NCBI GenBank assembly: GCA_036417435.1
Contig: CM070902.1
Coordinates: forward strand, 136,451,886 to 136,515,885
Direction of reading: 5' to 3'
Length of the DNA stretch: 64,000 nucleotides
From: Inia geoffrensis
Taxonomy: Eukaryota; Chordata; Mammalia; Artiodactyla; Iniidae
Position numbers and translations under genes: made by a program. Positions 49,990 to 60,754 of the stretch are shown in pieces (the first letter of the stretch is position 1; each line of letters opens with the position of its first letter). Under the pieces are notes generated by a model. The model was not told where the DNA came from, did no database searches, and saw only the letters and a program-made list of their open reading frames with translations.

Positions 49990-51140
49990 TCCAGCAAAGT
50001 AAATGAGATTAAAAGATATTCATGAATTTATCGTAGATCAATTCCAACAATCCCTTAATTTTGGTTAGTCATCCATTTTGGATGTCAATAACAATTACAG
50101 TGAAAGCAGGGCAATCTAGGGCATTTAAGGCCACCAGGCACTCCTGAATGTAGTTTTAGCTTCAAACCACAGCATTTGATGTTATAGCCTCAATGTCCTT
50201 ATTTTCTAAGCAGACTAAAATTGAAGATTTCTTCTTTGACCCAATAATTATATGTACACATACTTTTTATATTTCTAAGGGATTAGAGTTTTTGGTTTTG
50301 CTTAAAGTTTAATTATTAATTTGTTGTATTACATATGGTCAAAGAATGTGGTCTGTAAAATTTCTACTTTCTGATACAAATTATAATTGAGGATGCTTGG
50401 AAATAAGGTGCATACTTGTGGGAGAAAATATTCTATCTGTAGCTCTTAATTCAACACTGTTATATTATGTTCTAATACTCTATGTTCTTTTTAATCACCT
50501 TGATAAATATTAAGGTCTGTTAAAATCTTCCACAGCAATTGTACTTCTCTATATTTCTCTTTAGGAATCTAATAGCTCTGACTTAAATATATTAATGCTC
50601 TGTTATTTATGTACATGACAGTACATGACTACATTATCATTATTGTGTAGATACATTTTCATGCCATTTGAATCCTACTTTACTATTTATATCATCTCCC
50701 CACACTGTTTTCCTTCTCATTCTCCTCCTCTTCCCTTTCTACCTCCTTGCCCTTCTTCTACCTGTTCCTTGCCTATTCTGATATTTTTAACCCTTGCATT
50801 GTTACTGCATCATAACACTTAGTTGGACTTTGATTTTAACCTAAGAGACTTCATCTTCTAATTGGGCAGTTTGTAGCATTTATGCTTATTTGCACAACTA
50901 TGATTTTGAAATAACTTTTGAGATCTTGTTTTATGCTTTCTGTTTTAATGTTTGCTTTGTTTTCTGACATTTAGAATAGCATTCATTCATTCAACAGTAT
51001 TTACTGAATACTGTGTGTCAGATATATTTTCATTGCTTTCATTTTATTTAAGTGCCTAAGAAGGTACTCATCTTTCAGGTTTCTCTGTTCAAACATCACT
51101 TAATAAAGCCTTCCTTAATGCTAAATTTAAATTATGTTCC
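49990..51140. other. Intronic stretch next to AtuA-like exon
   Basis: AT-rich. A short L2-like antisense end at 50,982 ('attcattcattcaacagtatttactgaatactg'). No coding block seen. Confidence 0.4.
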
Positions 51141-51142
51141 CT

Positions 51143-51262
51143 GGGAATTCCCTGGTGGTTCAGTGGTTAGGACTCAGCACTTTCACTGCTGTGGCCCAGG
51201 TTCATTCCCTGGTCGGGGAACTAAAGATCCCACAGGCCACAATGCGTGGGACCCCCCCAAAA
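51143..51262 (+). mobile_element. tRNA-derived SINE (short CHR relative)
   Basis: Head 'ggaattccctggtggttcagtgg', B-box 'aggttcattccctgg'. The duplication TATGTTCCCT flanks it. Confidence 0.88.
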
Positions 51263-51550
51263 AATATGTTCCCTTATTATTCTTTTTCATAACACTCTTT
51301 AATATTTCTTCAAAGCATTTTTCAATTGTTTATTTGCAGGTTATTAGTTTAACATCTACCCACATACGAAGCTCCATCAGGATAGCCATCTTGTCTGTCC
51401 TGCTCACAAATATACACCCAGAACCCAGAGTGATTGCCATCTAGTAAGGAACTCAAATGTTAGTTGAAAGAGAGGATTCATTTATTAATTAATAATCTAG
51501 GTAGTCTTAAAAATTCAAACTGTAGTTGTCTTTAATTTAAAAACACTTTG

Positions 51551-51672
51551 AGGGAATTCCCTGGAGGTTCAGTGGTTAGGACTCGGCCCTTTCACTGACG
51601 GGCCCAGGTTCGATCCCTGGCTGGGAACTAAGATCCTGCAAGCTGAGCAGCCAAATAAATAAATAAATAAAC
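51551..51672 (+). mobile_element. tRNA-derived SINE (short CHR relative)
   Basis: Head 'gggaattccctggaggttcagtgg', B-box 'aggttcgatccctgg', tail 'ccaaataaataaataaataa'. Confidence 0.9.
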
Positions 51673-51862
51673 TACACTGATTCTATATTGAGTGATGGGA
51701 TTATGCACTATTTTCATTCATTTTCCTGTTCATATTTTTTTGTACTTTTAAATGTTTTATGATCATTATTGTTGATAAAGAATAAAATGATTTGATAAGT
51801 CCTTCCCTATGAAAGAAGAAATTAGCACTAATTTGTCTATTCCTATCTCTCACCAGTACTTA

Positions 51863-52074
51863 CTTTTTTTTTTTTTTTTTTTTCGGTACACAGGCCTCTT
51901 ACTGTTGTGGCCTCTCCCATTGTGGAGCACAGGCTCCAGACACGCAGGCTCAGTGGCCATGGTTCACGGGCCCAGCGGCTCCGCAGCATGTAGGATCTTC
52001 CCGGACCAGGGCACGAACCCGTGTCTCCTGCATTGGCAGGCAGACTCTCAACCACTGCGCCATCAGGGAAGCCC
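51863..52074 (-). mobile_element. CHR-type SINE (short form)
   Basis: Reverse copy with T-run, 'caggcctcttactgttgtggcc', head 'gccatcagggaagcccc'; short repeat CTTACTT on both sides. Confidence 0.9.
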
Positions 52075-52686
52075 CTTACTTATTTCTATTAATAGGTGCT
52101 TGAATGTTTTAATCCAGAGTCTCTTGATTAATTCAATAACATGGTTTGAATACATGAAATAGAAGGGAGCATTACTGCTACTGATAAGATGTAAATGATT
52201 TGATTCAAGCATCAGAAATTTTATAAAAGTTGTTAATTAAATTTGGTTACAGAAACACTATGAAAATTTTTACCTGTATTTTTTAAAGAAAAGAAAAATT
52301 TCTGGGACAAACTAAATGATCTCCACACACTAAACAGTTGAAGGTATCAACAGAACTGCCACAGGATCCATTACTTCTGATTCTATTGCCTGTGTACATT
52401 ATGTTAACTTTCGGAACATAATCTTTATGTTAAGAGAAAATAATCTTTCTAGTAGAATTTAGCATCCATGAAACTTGTCTAATACTTACCTGTTTCCGGA
52501 TATCTGTGCAGGCTAAACTGTAAGATTGTTGGTACAGGACTCATTTGTATCAGAGCCTGTCACTTAAAATGTGCTGAATGAATGTGTTAAGTGATCGTAA
52601 TAATGATTCTTGTTAAATATTTTGATTGCTAATATGCCTTGAATTTAGTTAGACTGGAGAGCTCATTTTTTGTTTCATATACAAAC

Positions 52687-52793
52687 CTTTTCAAAATACT
52701 TTGAGCTGTCCTCCTCCCTTTTTCAGTTGTTTTTGGCGCTCCCATTGCACAGAGGGCAGTTGATCTGAAATCATCATGGTAACAAGCACTTAC
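52687..52793 (-). CDS. AtuA-like exon (KVS..DG to ILKR segment)
   Basis: With the acceptor 'cttacatcatcag' this block is 107 bp. The peptide runs VSACYHDDF, then STALCAMGAPKTTEKG, then RRTAQSILK, and finishes with AG to complete an arginine in the next exon. Family members read KVsa.y.DGf......i.G..a.eKA...a..il.R here. The usual DG is DD in this copy. The start is uncertain. Alternatives are an acceptor at 52,764/52,765 (shorter, phase 2) and one at 52,833/52,834 (longer, phase 2, adding 13 unrelated residues). I prefer 52,793 because VSACYHDDF matches the family. The donor 'aaaag|gtttgt' is weak, but its phase 2 exit fits the 49.9 kb exon exactly. Confidence 0.65.
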
Positions 52794-53727
52794 CTGATGA
52801 TGTAAGGTTACAAATATAAACAATGGTATTAATCTGTGACACAAATAATATGCCCTAGAATGGGCCCTGTAACTATTGATCAGAAACTATTTTATCTATT
52901 CTAAGTACATAAAGTTATTTTTTCTTAAACTAAGTAGTGATTTTCATAGAGGTAAAGTGGAAGCTCTATCAATATAAATGCGGGCATGGGGGTAAGATTA
53001 TAACAGAAATGTAATTTCATTGTAGAAAATTCGAAAAATACATAAAAATAAAAATTATTTTAATTCAGGTTGTGGCTTTATTTTTTTAACAGACATATAT
53101 GGCAGAGAATAGGTCTATCACACAGAGTTTAAAGAAACAAAATTCTAACTGCAAGCATTAGCGCAGATCTTATGGGTACTGGTTAAAACTATGTGAAGGA
53201 GTTGGCTCACCTGTGAAGGGAAATCCCAACTACCAAGTGACAAAAACAAACAAAAGACCAGCAACTCAAGAGTAAATTGAGACTTAAAGCTCATTATAAG
53301 AAGTATGTTCTTTAGAAACTACTTCTGAGTCAACACTGAATTTAATAAATTATTAAAAATTTTTACTAGCTAAATAACTAAATAACCAATTACAGCTACA
53401 TTTGACCTTTATTTTGGAATTTAGAGAAATATTTTTGTGGCTTTAAGTTTTACTACTATTTAAGCTGCCAATCAAGCTTTCTATTCTATTTGGGCAGAGA
53501 ATTCGGAAATACTCTATTGGAAACAAATCTAAATGTCCCACAAGAGAGTAATGGTTAGATACGCCATGATATATATGGATAATGGAGTGCTATGAAGCAC
53601 TTTTGAAATAATGTTAAAAAGCATTTAACCATGAGGAAATGTCCCTTACATTAAATTTTAAAAAGATTCAAAAACAGTATACAATATAATCTAAACATGT
53701 ATTTATATTTGCATGTGATTGCCACCC

Positions 53728-53946
53728 TTTTTTTTTTTTTTTTTTTTTTTTTTTGCGTTATGCGGGCCTCTCACTGTTGTGGCCTCTCCCGTTGCGGAGC
53801 ACAGGCTCCAGACGTACAGACTCAGCGGCCATGGCTCACGGGCCTAGCCGCTCCGCAGCATGTGGGATCTTCCCAGACCGGAGCACGAACCCATGTCCCC
53901 TGTATTAGCAGGCGGACTCTCAACCACTGCGCCACCAGGGAAGCCC
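53728..53946 (-). mobile_element. CHR-type SINE (short form)
   Basis: Reverse copy with a T-run of about 23. The duplication TGCCACCC followed by T's lies at 53,720 and 53,947. It lies in the intron between the 54.6 and 52.7 kb AtuA-like blocks. Confidence 0.92.
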
Positions 53947-54592
53947 TGCCACCCTTTTTTGTTTATGCTAGTTTGAATTTAGTTTTTGTCTCTTGCAATC
54001 AAAAAAGTCCTAACTAGAACACTTGTAAGTTATTAATGAAAAATTAATTTTAAAAACTTTGGTTAACAATTTGCTTTTTTAACTGACACCTTATTTTTAG
54101 AAACAGCATCACTTTATAGCCTTCAGAGTCCTTGTTAAAGCAATAGGATAAAAGAAAAAAAGCACGTATGCCTAAATTTTATGTTTTCTGCCATGGACAT
54201 ATCATGTTGAAAAAGTAATATTATACTTACAGATATACGTTGTTTGTATTAATACTTCAGAACCTACCCTGCAATCCTTCTCTATGATGTTCTATAATCG
54301 TAGTACTACCATACACATCTGTATTTTCAGATAAATAATGATTACCCTAAATTGAAGAAATTCCCTTATTTTAAGTGTAGTCATAAGTTTTGGAATCTAT
54401 ATATACCAATTAATCTTGACCAACACCAAGAAACCAAAGATGGTCTGTGGGCTTATTCTCCCAGCATGTTTTTTGCCCACTTTCTACAAGAAATTAATAC
54501 TTTATCCTTAATTAAATTCCCTATGTATTGTATAGAGGCAAATTTATGCACTTCCTCCCTAACTGGGTAACAAAATAACACAGCGAAAAGAC

Positions 54593-54656
54593 CTTATAAG
54601 AGGAAGAAGAAGAGACCCCTTTGCTCCTTGAAACTGCACTGCTCCACCTTCAATAC
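54593..54656 (-). CDS. AtuA-like exon with GAKG loop
   Basis: This is a 64 bp block. The acceptor is excellent ('tttctctctccactgtttag'). The block enters in phase 1, which matches the exit phase of the 57.7 kb exon, and ends at 'ataag|gtcttt', a weak donor. The peptide includes GGAVQFQGAKGS followed by a leucine/proline run. AtuA proteins have V.V.GA+G..P at this point, just after the PDV..Df..V segment, so the order and spacing fit. The expected next residues (y.KVS....DG) continue in the 52.7 kb block. The phase at that junction does not close: this block exits in phase 2 with this donor, while the best acceptor of the next enters in phase 0. Either a different donor about 13 bases downstream is used or the junction has decayed. 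Confidence 0.6.
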
Positions 54657-55477
54657 CTAAACAGTGGAGAGAGAAACAGCATCATTTATTTTAATACAAA
54701 ACCTGTTCACAACATTTAATGAGAAACTGTTTGCAAAAATGAACTCAAAAATTAAAGAATGGAGAATATTATAAATTCCTTTAAAATGAGTAACAGAACT
54801 TATTTTAACTTCCTCTCTGTTTAAATTGCATCACTGACAAGACCACAACAGGCCTTTTAAGCTTTTGAACACATCCTTGTGAAACGCGAAGTTCTTTATC
54901 TGCCTCGCCAATGATACTGTCATTACTAAGTGAAGTGTCAGGAAAGTTGGGCTAATTACAGCTTGACACAGTTCATATTCTGATCTTATAAATGCAGTTG
55001 TGTGTTGTTTTATACGTGTCTATGTCCATTAAGTATAATCTCCCTCTGAACTAAATGACATCTAAAACATTCCTCAGAATGAATAAATTATGGTCTGAGA
55101 ATAAAGTGGGTGTTAATAAGAATTGATTCTGAGCAAGGAGATGCATATCAATGGATAAACGATATACATGCCTGCATTATTTGGTAAATGCAATATATGT
55201 ATATGTAGTTTTTTTCAAACAACAGAAAACTCAAGAGAAACAAAAATTTTAAGTTACTATTTTCATATCACTGGGAGCATTCTGAGAGTTTTTCAATCTA
55301 ATTTATTTATTAACATTGTGCAATAAATACAAAGAAATAAACTCTTTAAATTCTCAAAACAAAGATTATAAAACTATTATAGCTTTATCACATTTTTATC
55401 TTTAACATCTATTTGATCAAAGAAAACATTTTGTTTCTAGGAGCACGAAATTGTCAACAATTCGTCCTTCAAAGGAG

Positions 55478-55690
55478 CAAGGATTTGAAAGTCTAGGAGA
55501 CCTGGATTTAATTCCCAGTTTATCTGTCTCTTCTCAGGCAAGTTACTCAACCTCTCTGTCTCCCTTCCCTCTTGTAAAATGAGAAGATAACTACTTCGGA
55601 AGAGAGTTGTAAAGATTAAATACCTATAAGGAGCCTATCTCTCAACACAGCAGTAATAACACAGTGTTTGGTGCTCAGTTAATTTTCCCC
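55478..55690 (+). repeat. MIR SINE
   Basis: 'gagacctggatttaattcccag', 'caggcaagttactcaacctctctgtc' and 'tcttgtaaaatgagaagataa' are MIR text. Confidence 0.85.
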
Positions 55691-57105
55691 TTCCTTTCCC
55701 AAGTGACCCTTCAGAACCTATGGGCATTTTGAACCGAATTCCTAGCTGCAAACTATTCAAAGGTAAAACATTAGAGCTGATTCATATTCTAAAATCTGAA
55801 ATGGATCTTTAAAAGCCCCTAGTATCTAAATAATTTGAAACCATCATATTTCAACAGGTCCAATAAAGTTTTCTTAGAATTTGTTACACTTTATGACCCA
55901 ATTAGCTTCGTCTTTAAATGCATATACAAGTACTGGTTTAAAATCAAGATGCTGGTCAAACAAAAATATAACAACCTCTGAATTCAGGCATATAATGGAA
56001 CTAAACAGCCTGCAGTACCATGAAGTCAGCAAAGTAAACACTGGAAAGAGATAGCAGGCCTTGTTGACTCTATTAAACATGTCAAAGTACTGCATCTAAA
56101 AATATTTGAAAAATCTGCCTATGTTCCATCTGTTGTATTTCTCAGAGGATGACCGAAAGTTCATGTAAAAGTTCACTGTAAGTTCAAATATGTCATATCA
56201 GGCCATTTACAGGGTAAAAGTTCACTGGGGGTTTATTAAAGACTGAAGTGGAAAAAGAATAAATATACTAATTGCAGCTATGGTATATTGCATTATGACC
56301 ACTGCATTTTTAAGCTTCATAAATAAAAATTATAAATTTTTAAAGACCATGTGCAATGAATAATGGCAACAACAATGATTACAAGGAAGGGTCCTAAGAC
56401 AGCACCCTTGGGACTGTTCTTAGAGAAGAAGCTGTAGATGAATTTTGGTTGCTCTGATATTAAAGCACAACAGTTGTCATATTTTATACTGTACTGAATA
56501 ATTTGTTTACACTATTTAAATACAGTACTATACAGATGCAGAAAAAAGAGTGAAACATCAGAAATAATAAATGAATATCTGCTGAATAGAGATGATTTTT
56601 AATTTGCAATTGCTAAGAATGCTATTTGAGAACACCACAGGAAGCCAAGAAAAATATGTATGATTTGGAAGGAAATTACTAAATCATTGAAAAAAATCTA
56701 AATCAAACAAATATTAGTCAATATCATTGGAATTGCTAAAGCAAAAATCAAGATTTTCTTTTGAGTAAAACCTTCACATTTTCTGAGAATGTTTAGAAAA
56801 TAATTTTCAAGGAAAATAACAGTGAATATGTATATAAAATTTAGGACAACTTCTGGGTTCACAGAATAAAAACATTTTCTTTCTATAAAGTACTGGTACA
56901 CATTAGAGTTCAGTACAAGGTTCTCAATGGATTGAGTAAGGGTGCAGCTCTTTGGTTCCCAATTTCTTCTGTCAAATGTGTGGCCTCAGCTTCACAATAG
57001 AACTTTAAATCTATAACTTGCTTCTTAAATTGAAAAGCACATTTGGTTCTTTCTATATGTCTATGTTCTCTTCATGATGTATGGTCAGTTGGTTTTAATG
57101 GATCA
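55691..57105. other. AT-rich intronic stretch
   Basis: No gene or named repeat. Minus frames at 55874-56095 and 56698-56901 lack motifs. Confidence 0.4.
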
Positions 57106-57290
57106 TAGCACTTATTCATTCATTCACTCAATAAGTGTTAATTTGATATTTAGTATTTACAAGATGCTGTACTAAGGATTATAAAAGACACAAAAATTAA
57201 CCAGACAAAAGTTTTGTTTCCAAGAAGGTTACAGTAGAAGAAATATGAAATTTAAAAATATATCAATAAGTAAATAACACAAAATTGAAG
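57105..57290 (-). repeat. L2 LINE 3' end, reverse
   Basis: 'cttattcattcattcactcaataagtg' and 'caagatgctgtactaagg' are antisense L2 end text, diverged. Confidence 0.55.
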
Positions 57291-57657
57291 TCATTCAGTG
57301 CCATGTGAGGGATGTAGGTAAATGATTTGGAAGTGGGTAGAAGACACTATTTCTAGTCATCAAACTAATCTTGGAATTAATTGGTAGCTGAGTATGTAAT
57401 TAAGATGATAATTTTTTGGTCAAATTGTTAAACATGAATTAAGAGCAAACTTTAAAAAAATCTCTTAACCACCTCATCTCAACTACTTTCTAATATATGC
57501 CATTGATCACATCCCAGAATTGTCAAGTTATTTCCACATTTTGCTTAGAAAAATGGTATTGGATTTGGAAACGACTGCTCTTTTATTTGTTAAAAACTTC
57601 TAGAAAGAGAGATAGAATATAACATTTAAAAACAAAAACCTATTAGTAGTCATTGAC

Positions 57658-57853
57658 CTGGAATTTCAGTAGTAGAGACTTGAGAAAAGTCACAAGTTAC
57701 ATCAGGTAAGAGGAAACGCTGCAGGTTGCCGATTTCATACACTAGCTGTTCAGCCACTGAACCGAAGGAGACTAACCACCCCATGCCACGGGGCTTGGAC
57801 AGGATGAACTGTCCATCAGGAAAACATTCCAGTACAGGAAATCCTATATTGTG
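57658..57853 (-). CDS. AtuA-like exon (most 5' block found)
   Basis: This is a 196 bp block, open throughout as 65 codons plus one base. It is preceded on the minus strand by a pyrimidine-rich acceptor, 'tgtttttcacctaag'. The translation begins HNIGFPVLE and continues DGQFILSKPRG, SVAEQLVYEIG, RFLLPDV and CDFSQV. This follows the most conserved stretch of AtuA proteins: GFPv.e..DG.f...Kp.GtGG.v, then VaEQL.YEIGdP..Y..pDV..Df..V. The GTGG turn reads GMGW here, so one glycine is replaced. The block starts in phase 0 and ends in phase 1 at 'ccag|gtcaat', a weak donor. A stop lies in frame seven bases further on, so it cannot extend. The preceding exon should carry the GH..ECG..(T)GG region of the family, and I could not find it downstream to the window end. 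Confidence 0.8.
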
Positions 57854-58700
57854 CTTAGGTGAAAAACAGGGGAACTATGGCTTAGAGAAGTCAGGAGGAA
57901 AACATAAGGAAAAGAGACTACATTATACCAAACAATACTCTGATGAATATAATTATCCAAAACTCACTGTGCATTTTGCATATTCTATTTTTATATTTAA
58001 TTTTATAACTTTCAAAATCACACAATGATTTATTAATGTGTGAGAAGTACTGAATACAGATGATATCTGGGGTCCAAAGAGAAAGAACTCATATTGAGAA
58101 GAATGCAAGAAGATTTAGAGTAGAAATTCAGATACTGTTTTTCAAAAGGTTTGGAAATGGTGCCTAGGTCCTCTTGATGTGAGAGTGATGAGAACTCCAG
58201 CTGATGATATTCAAGGATAAGAAGTCAGGGACAGTGAGACTACAGAAGCTGTGAGGGCTAAAGAGGGCTACACGTCATGAGATTCCTGCCTAGTTGGATT
58301 TCTCTGGTCCCTAGTGAGCCTCAGCCTGGCTTACTCCACTGGTGGCCAGCTGGGTTTCCCTTCCCTCCACTTACTGCTTGTCAGAAATCCAAGCAGGTGG
58401 GACTTGGGCCTCAGTTTTCAAATAGCCTTTAATTTATAAAGTCAATCTTTTGTTCATTAAGAAATATAAGGCAATTAAAAGATGATAAATAAAAAGGAGA
58501 AATCCAGGGTAATTTAGAGATACAGCCTGTAACATTAGCTTGGTCCTAAAATGGTCATTTAGCAATGTTCAATATTGAACATGATCATTTTGAATAATAA
58601 GAAAAAGACTCCTCTTTGATTCTGGGAGAAAAGAACATTTCATTGTGGTAGACCATAATATAACTTTAAAAGTCAAAGGTCATAGATAAAAAAATAATGA
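57854..58700. other. Stretch upstream (minus sense) of the first AtuA-like exon found
   Basis: The next 5' exon of the AtuA-like locus would be expected from here on. I looked for the GH..ECG..(T)GG region on the minus strand and saw none. No repeat is named with confidence. Confidence 0.4.
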
Positions 58701-58703
58701 AAG

Positions 58704-58919
58704 GGCTTCCCTGGTGGCGCAGTGGTTGAGAGTCCGCCTGCCGATGCCTGCCGATGCAGGGGACACGGGTTCGTGCCCTGGTCTGGGAAGATCCCACATG
58801 CTGCAGAGTGGCTAGGCCAATGAGCCATGGCTGCTGAGCCTGCACTTCCGGAGCCTGTGCTCCGCAATGGGAGAGGCCACAACAGTGAGAGGCCCGTGTA
58901 CCGCAAAAAAAAAAATAAT
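58704..58919 (+). mobile_element. CHR-type SINE with internal 10-bp duplication
   Basis: Head 'ggcttccctggtggcgcagtgg'. The segment 'cctgccgatg' is present twice in tandem at about 58,738-58,757. The perfect duplication AATAATGAAAG lies at 58,693 and 58,920. Confidence 0.93.
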
Positions 58920-58930
58920 AATAATGAAAG

Positions 58931-59429
58931 CTGATGCATTTTATTTCAATATTTCTAAAATGCTTTGAAAGACAATAAAACAACATCTTTTTTTTAAAAA
59001 AAAGATCTTTCAATGGCAAAACAAACCACCTTCTTAGATGGAAAGACATTAATAAAAATGTCATTTCTACCAAATTTATATACTCAAAAGAAATCCAACT
59101 GCAATCACCTTCTTTAGATAAAGGACTATTAAGTTTCATGTGGAAGAATAAACTTAACACGTGCCAGAGAACAGCAAAAGACTTAAGAGATGAGGTTGTG
59201 AAGAAGGACTTTGTGCATCTGATATTAGAACATTTTATCATGCACCAATACGTGAATGTTTGTATATGCATTTATATCCACATATGATTATCTGAGGATT
59301 AATAAAAAGTATGAAAGAATGTATGTTAGGTCAGTAACGTGATTACATGGGTAGAAGTGGTACAAAGAACAAGAGAAAAGATTAGTGGGAAAATGGAGCC
59401 AAACAAAACACTTTAAAAAGCTACATTAG
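58931..59429. other. AT-rich stretch between two SINEs
   Basis: The minus open frame 58666-59271 spans this region and the SINE but has no domain. Nothing recognised. Confidence 0.4.
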
Positions 59430-59634
59430 GGGGCTTCTCTGGTGGCGCAGTGGTTGAGAGTCCGCCTGCTGATGCATGGGACACGGGATCGTGCCCCAGT
59501 CTGGGAAGATCCCACATGCTGCGGAGTGGCTAGGCCCGTGAGCCATGGCCGCTGAGCCCACGCATCCGGAGCCTGTGCTCCGCAACAGGAGAGGCCACAA
59601 CAGTGAGAGGCCCGCGTACCACACACACAAAAAA
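59430..59634 (+). mobile_element. CHR-type SINE (short form)
   Basis: Head 'ggcttctctggtggcgcagtgg', B-box region 'cgggatcgtgcccc'. Flanked by CTACATTAGG and CTGCATTAGG. Confidence 0.9.
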
Positions 59635-59639
59635 AACCT

Positions 59640-60750
59640 GCATTAGGAAAAAACATAAGAAAAACACTCTTTGACATAAACCATAGCAAGATCTTTATTG
59701 ACCCCCCTCCTAGAGTAATGGAAATAAAAACAAAAATAAACAAATGGGACCTAATGAAACTTCAAAGCTTTTGCACAGCAAAGGAAACCATAAACAAGAC
59801 GAAAAGACAGCCCTGAGAATGGGAGAAAATATTTGCAATTGAATCAACGGACAAAGGATTAATCTCCAAAATATATAAACAGCTCATGCAGTTCATTATT
59901 AAAGAAACAAACAGCCCAATCCAAAAATGGGTAGAAGACCTAAATAGACATTTCTCCAAAGAAGACATACAGATGGCCAAGAAGCACATGAAAACCTGCT
60001 CAACATCACTAATTATTAGAGAAATGCAAATCAAAACTACAATTAGGTATCACCTCACACCAGTTAGAATGGGCATCATCAGAAAATCTACAAACAACAA
60101 ATGCTTGGGAGGGTGTGGAGAAAAGGGAACCCTCTTGCACTGTTGGTGGGAATGTAAATTGTTACAGCCACTCTGGAGAACAGTATGGAGGTTCCTTAAA
60201 AAACTAAAAATAGAATTACCATATGATCCAGCAATCCCACTATTGGGCATATACCCAGAGAAAACCATAATTCAAAAAGATGCATGCACCCCAATGTTCA
60301 TTGCAGCACTATTTACAATAGCCAGGTCATGGAAGCAACCTAAATGCACATCGACAGATGAATGGATAAAGAAGTTGTGGTACGTATATACAATGGAATA
60401 TTACTCAGCCATAAAAAGAATGAAATTGGGTCATTTGTTGAGACGTGGATGGATCTAGAGACTGTCATACAGAGTGAAGTAAGTCAGAAAGAGAAAAACA
60501 AATATCGTATATTAACACATGTATGTGGAACCTAGAAAAATGGTACAGAAGAACTGGTTTGTGGGGCAGAAGTTGAGACACAGATGTAGAGAACAAACAT
60601 ATGGACACCAAGGGGTGAAAACCACGGGGGTGGAGGGGATGGTGGTGTGATGAATTGGGCGATTGGGATTGACATGTATACACTGATGTGTATAAAATTG
60701 ATGACTAATAAGAACCTGCTGTATAAAAAAAAATTAAATTAAAAAAAAAA
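59640..60750 (+). mobile_element. LINE-1 3' portion, 5' truncated
   Basis: From 59,886 an open frame of 190 codons encodes the ORF2 C-terminal part: [65 protein letters not shown] and [15 protein letters not shown] 3' UTR follows, ending 'aataagaacctgctgtata' plus A-rich tail. The reverse transcriptase and endonuclease parts are missing, so it cannot move itself. The long surviving frame suggests a relatively young insertion. Confidence 0.93.
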
Positions 60751-60754
60751 CTAA

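Larger units (their letters stand above)
6373..57853 (-). other. Split AtuA/DUF1446-like gene locus (partial, possibly decaying)
   Basis: Seen: eight blocks on the minus strand at 57.7, 54.6, 52.7, 49.9, 11.1, 7.75, 6.6 and 6.4 kb. Most are bordered by AG/GT, and in genomic order they read like one protein. Known: AtuA proteins have a large N-terminal domain (older name DUF1446) followed by a small C-terminal domain marked by RSGDKG..(A)NIG. They are named from bacterial acyclic terpene utilisation, and the enzymatic role of AtuA is unsettled. Inferred: this is the 3' half of a eukaryotic AtuA-like gene spread over more than 51 kb. Phases chain for 57.7>54.6 (1/1), 52.7>49.9 (2/2), 49.9>11.1 (0/0) and 11.1>7.75 (1/1). 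The 54.6>52.7 and 6.6>6.4 joins do not resolve cleanly. The N-terminal exons and the extreme C-terminus were not found. It could be a living gene with unusual splice sites or a unitary pseudogene. Confidence 0.65.

Noticed and set aside
52494..52516. Possible 23 bp microexon with a perfect donor ('aacag|gtaagt') before the 49.9 kb exon
   Set aside because: It overlaps L2-like 3' text, its peptide does not match the AtuA family, and the 52.7 kb block already supplies the expected preceding residues.
53200..53240. Strong donor 'cacag|gtgagc' on the minus strand at 53.21 kb
   Set aside because: The only acceptor close by gives a 19 bp exon with the wrong phase and no family match.
54083..54150. 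Minus-strand DSEGYKVM with a donor-like 'ataag|gtgtca', considered as a missing AtuA exon
   Set aside because: Entry phase does not fit the neighbours, and the DG position is better explained by HDDF in the 52.7 kb block.
58666..59271. 201-codon minus-strand frame
   Set aside because: Its C-terminal part is SINE sequence in reverse and the rest has no domain.
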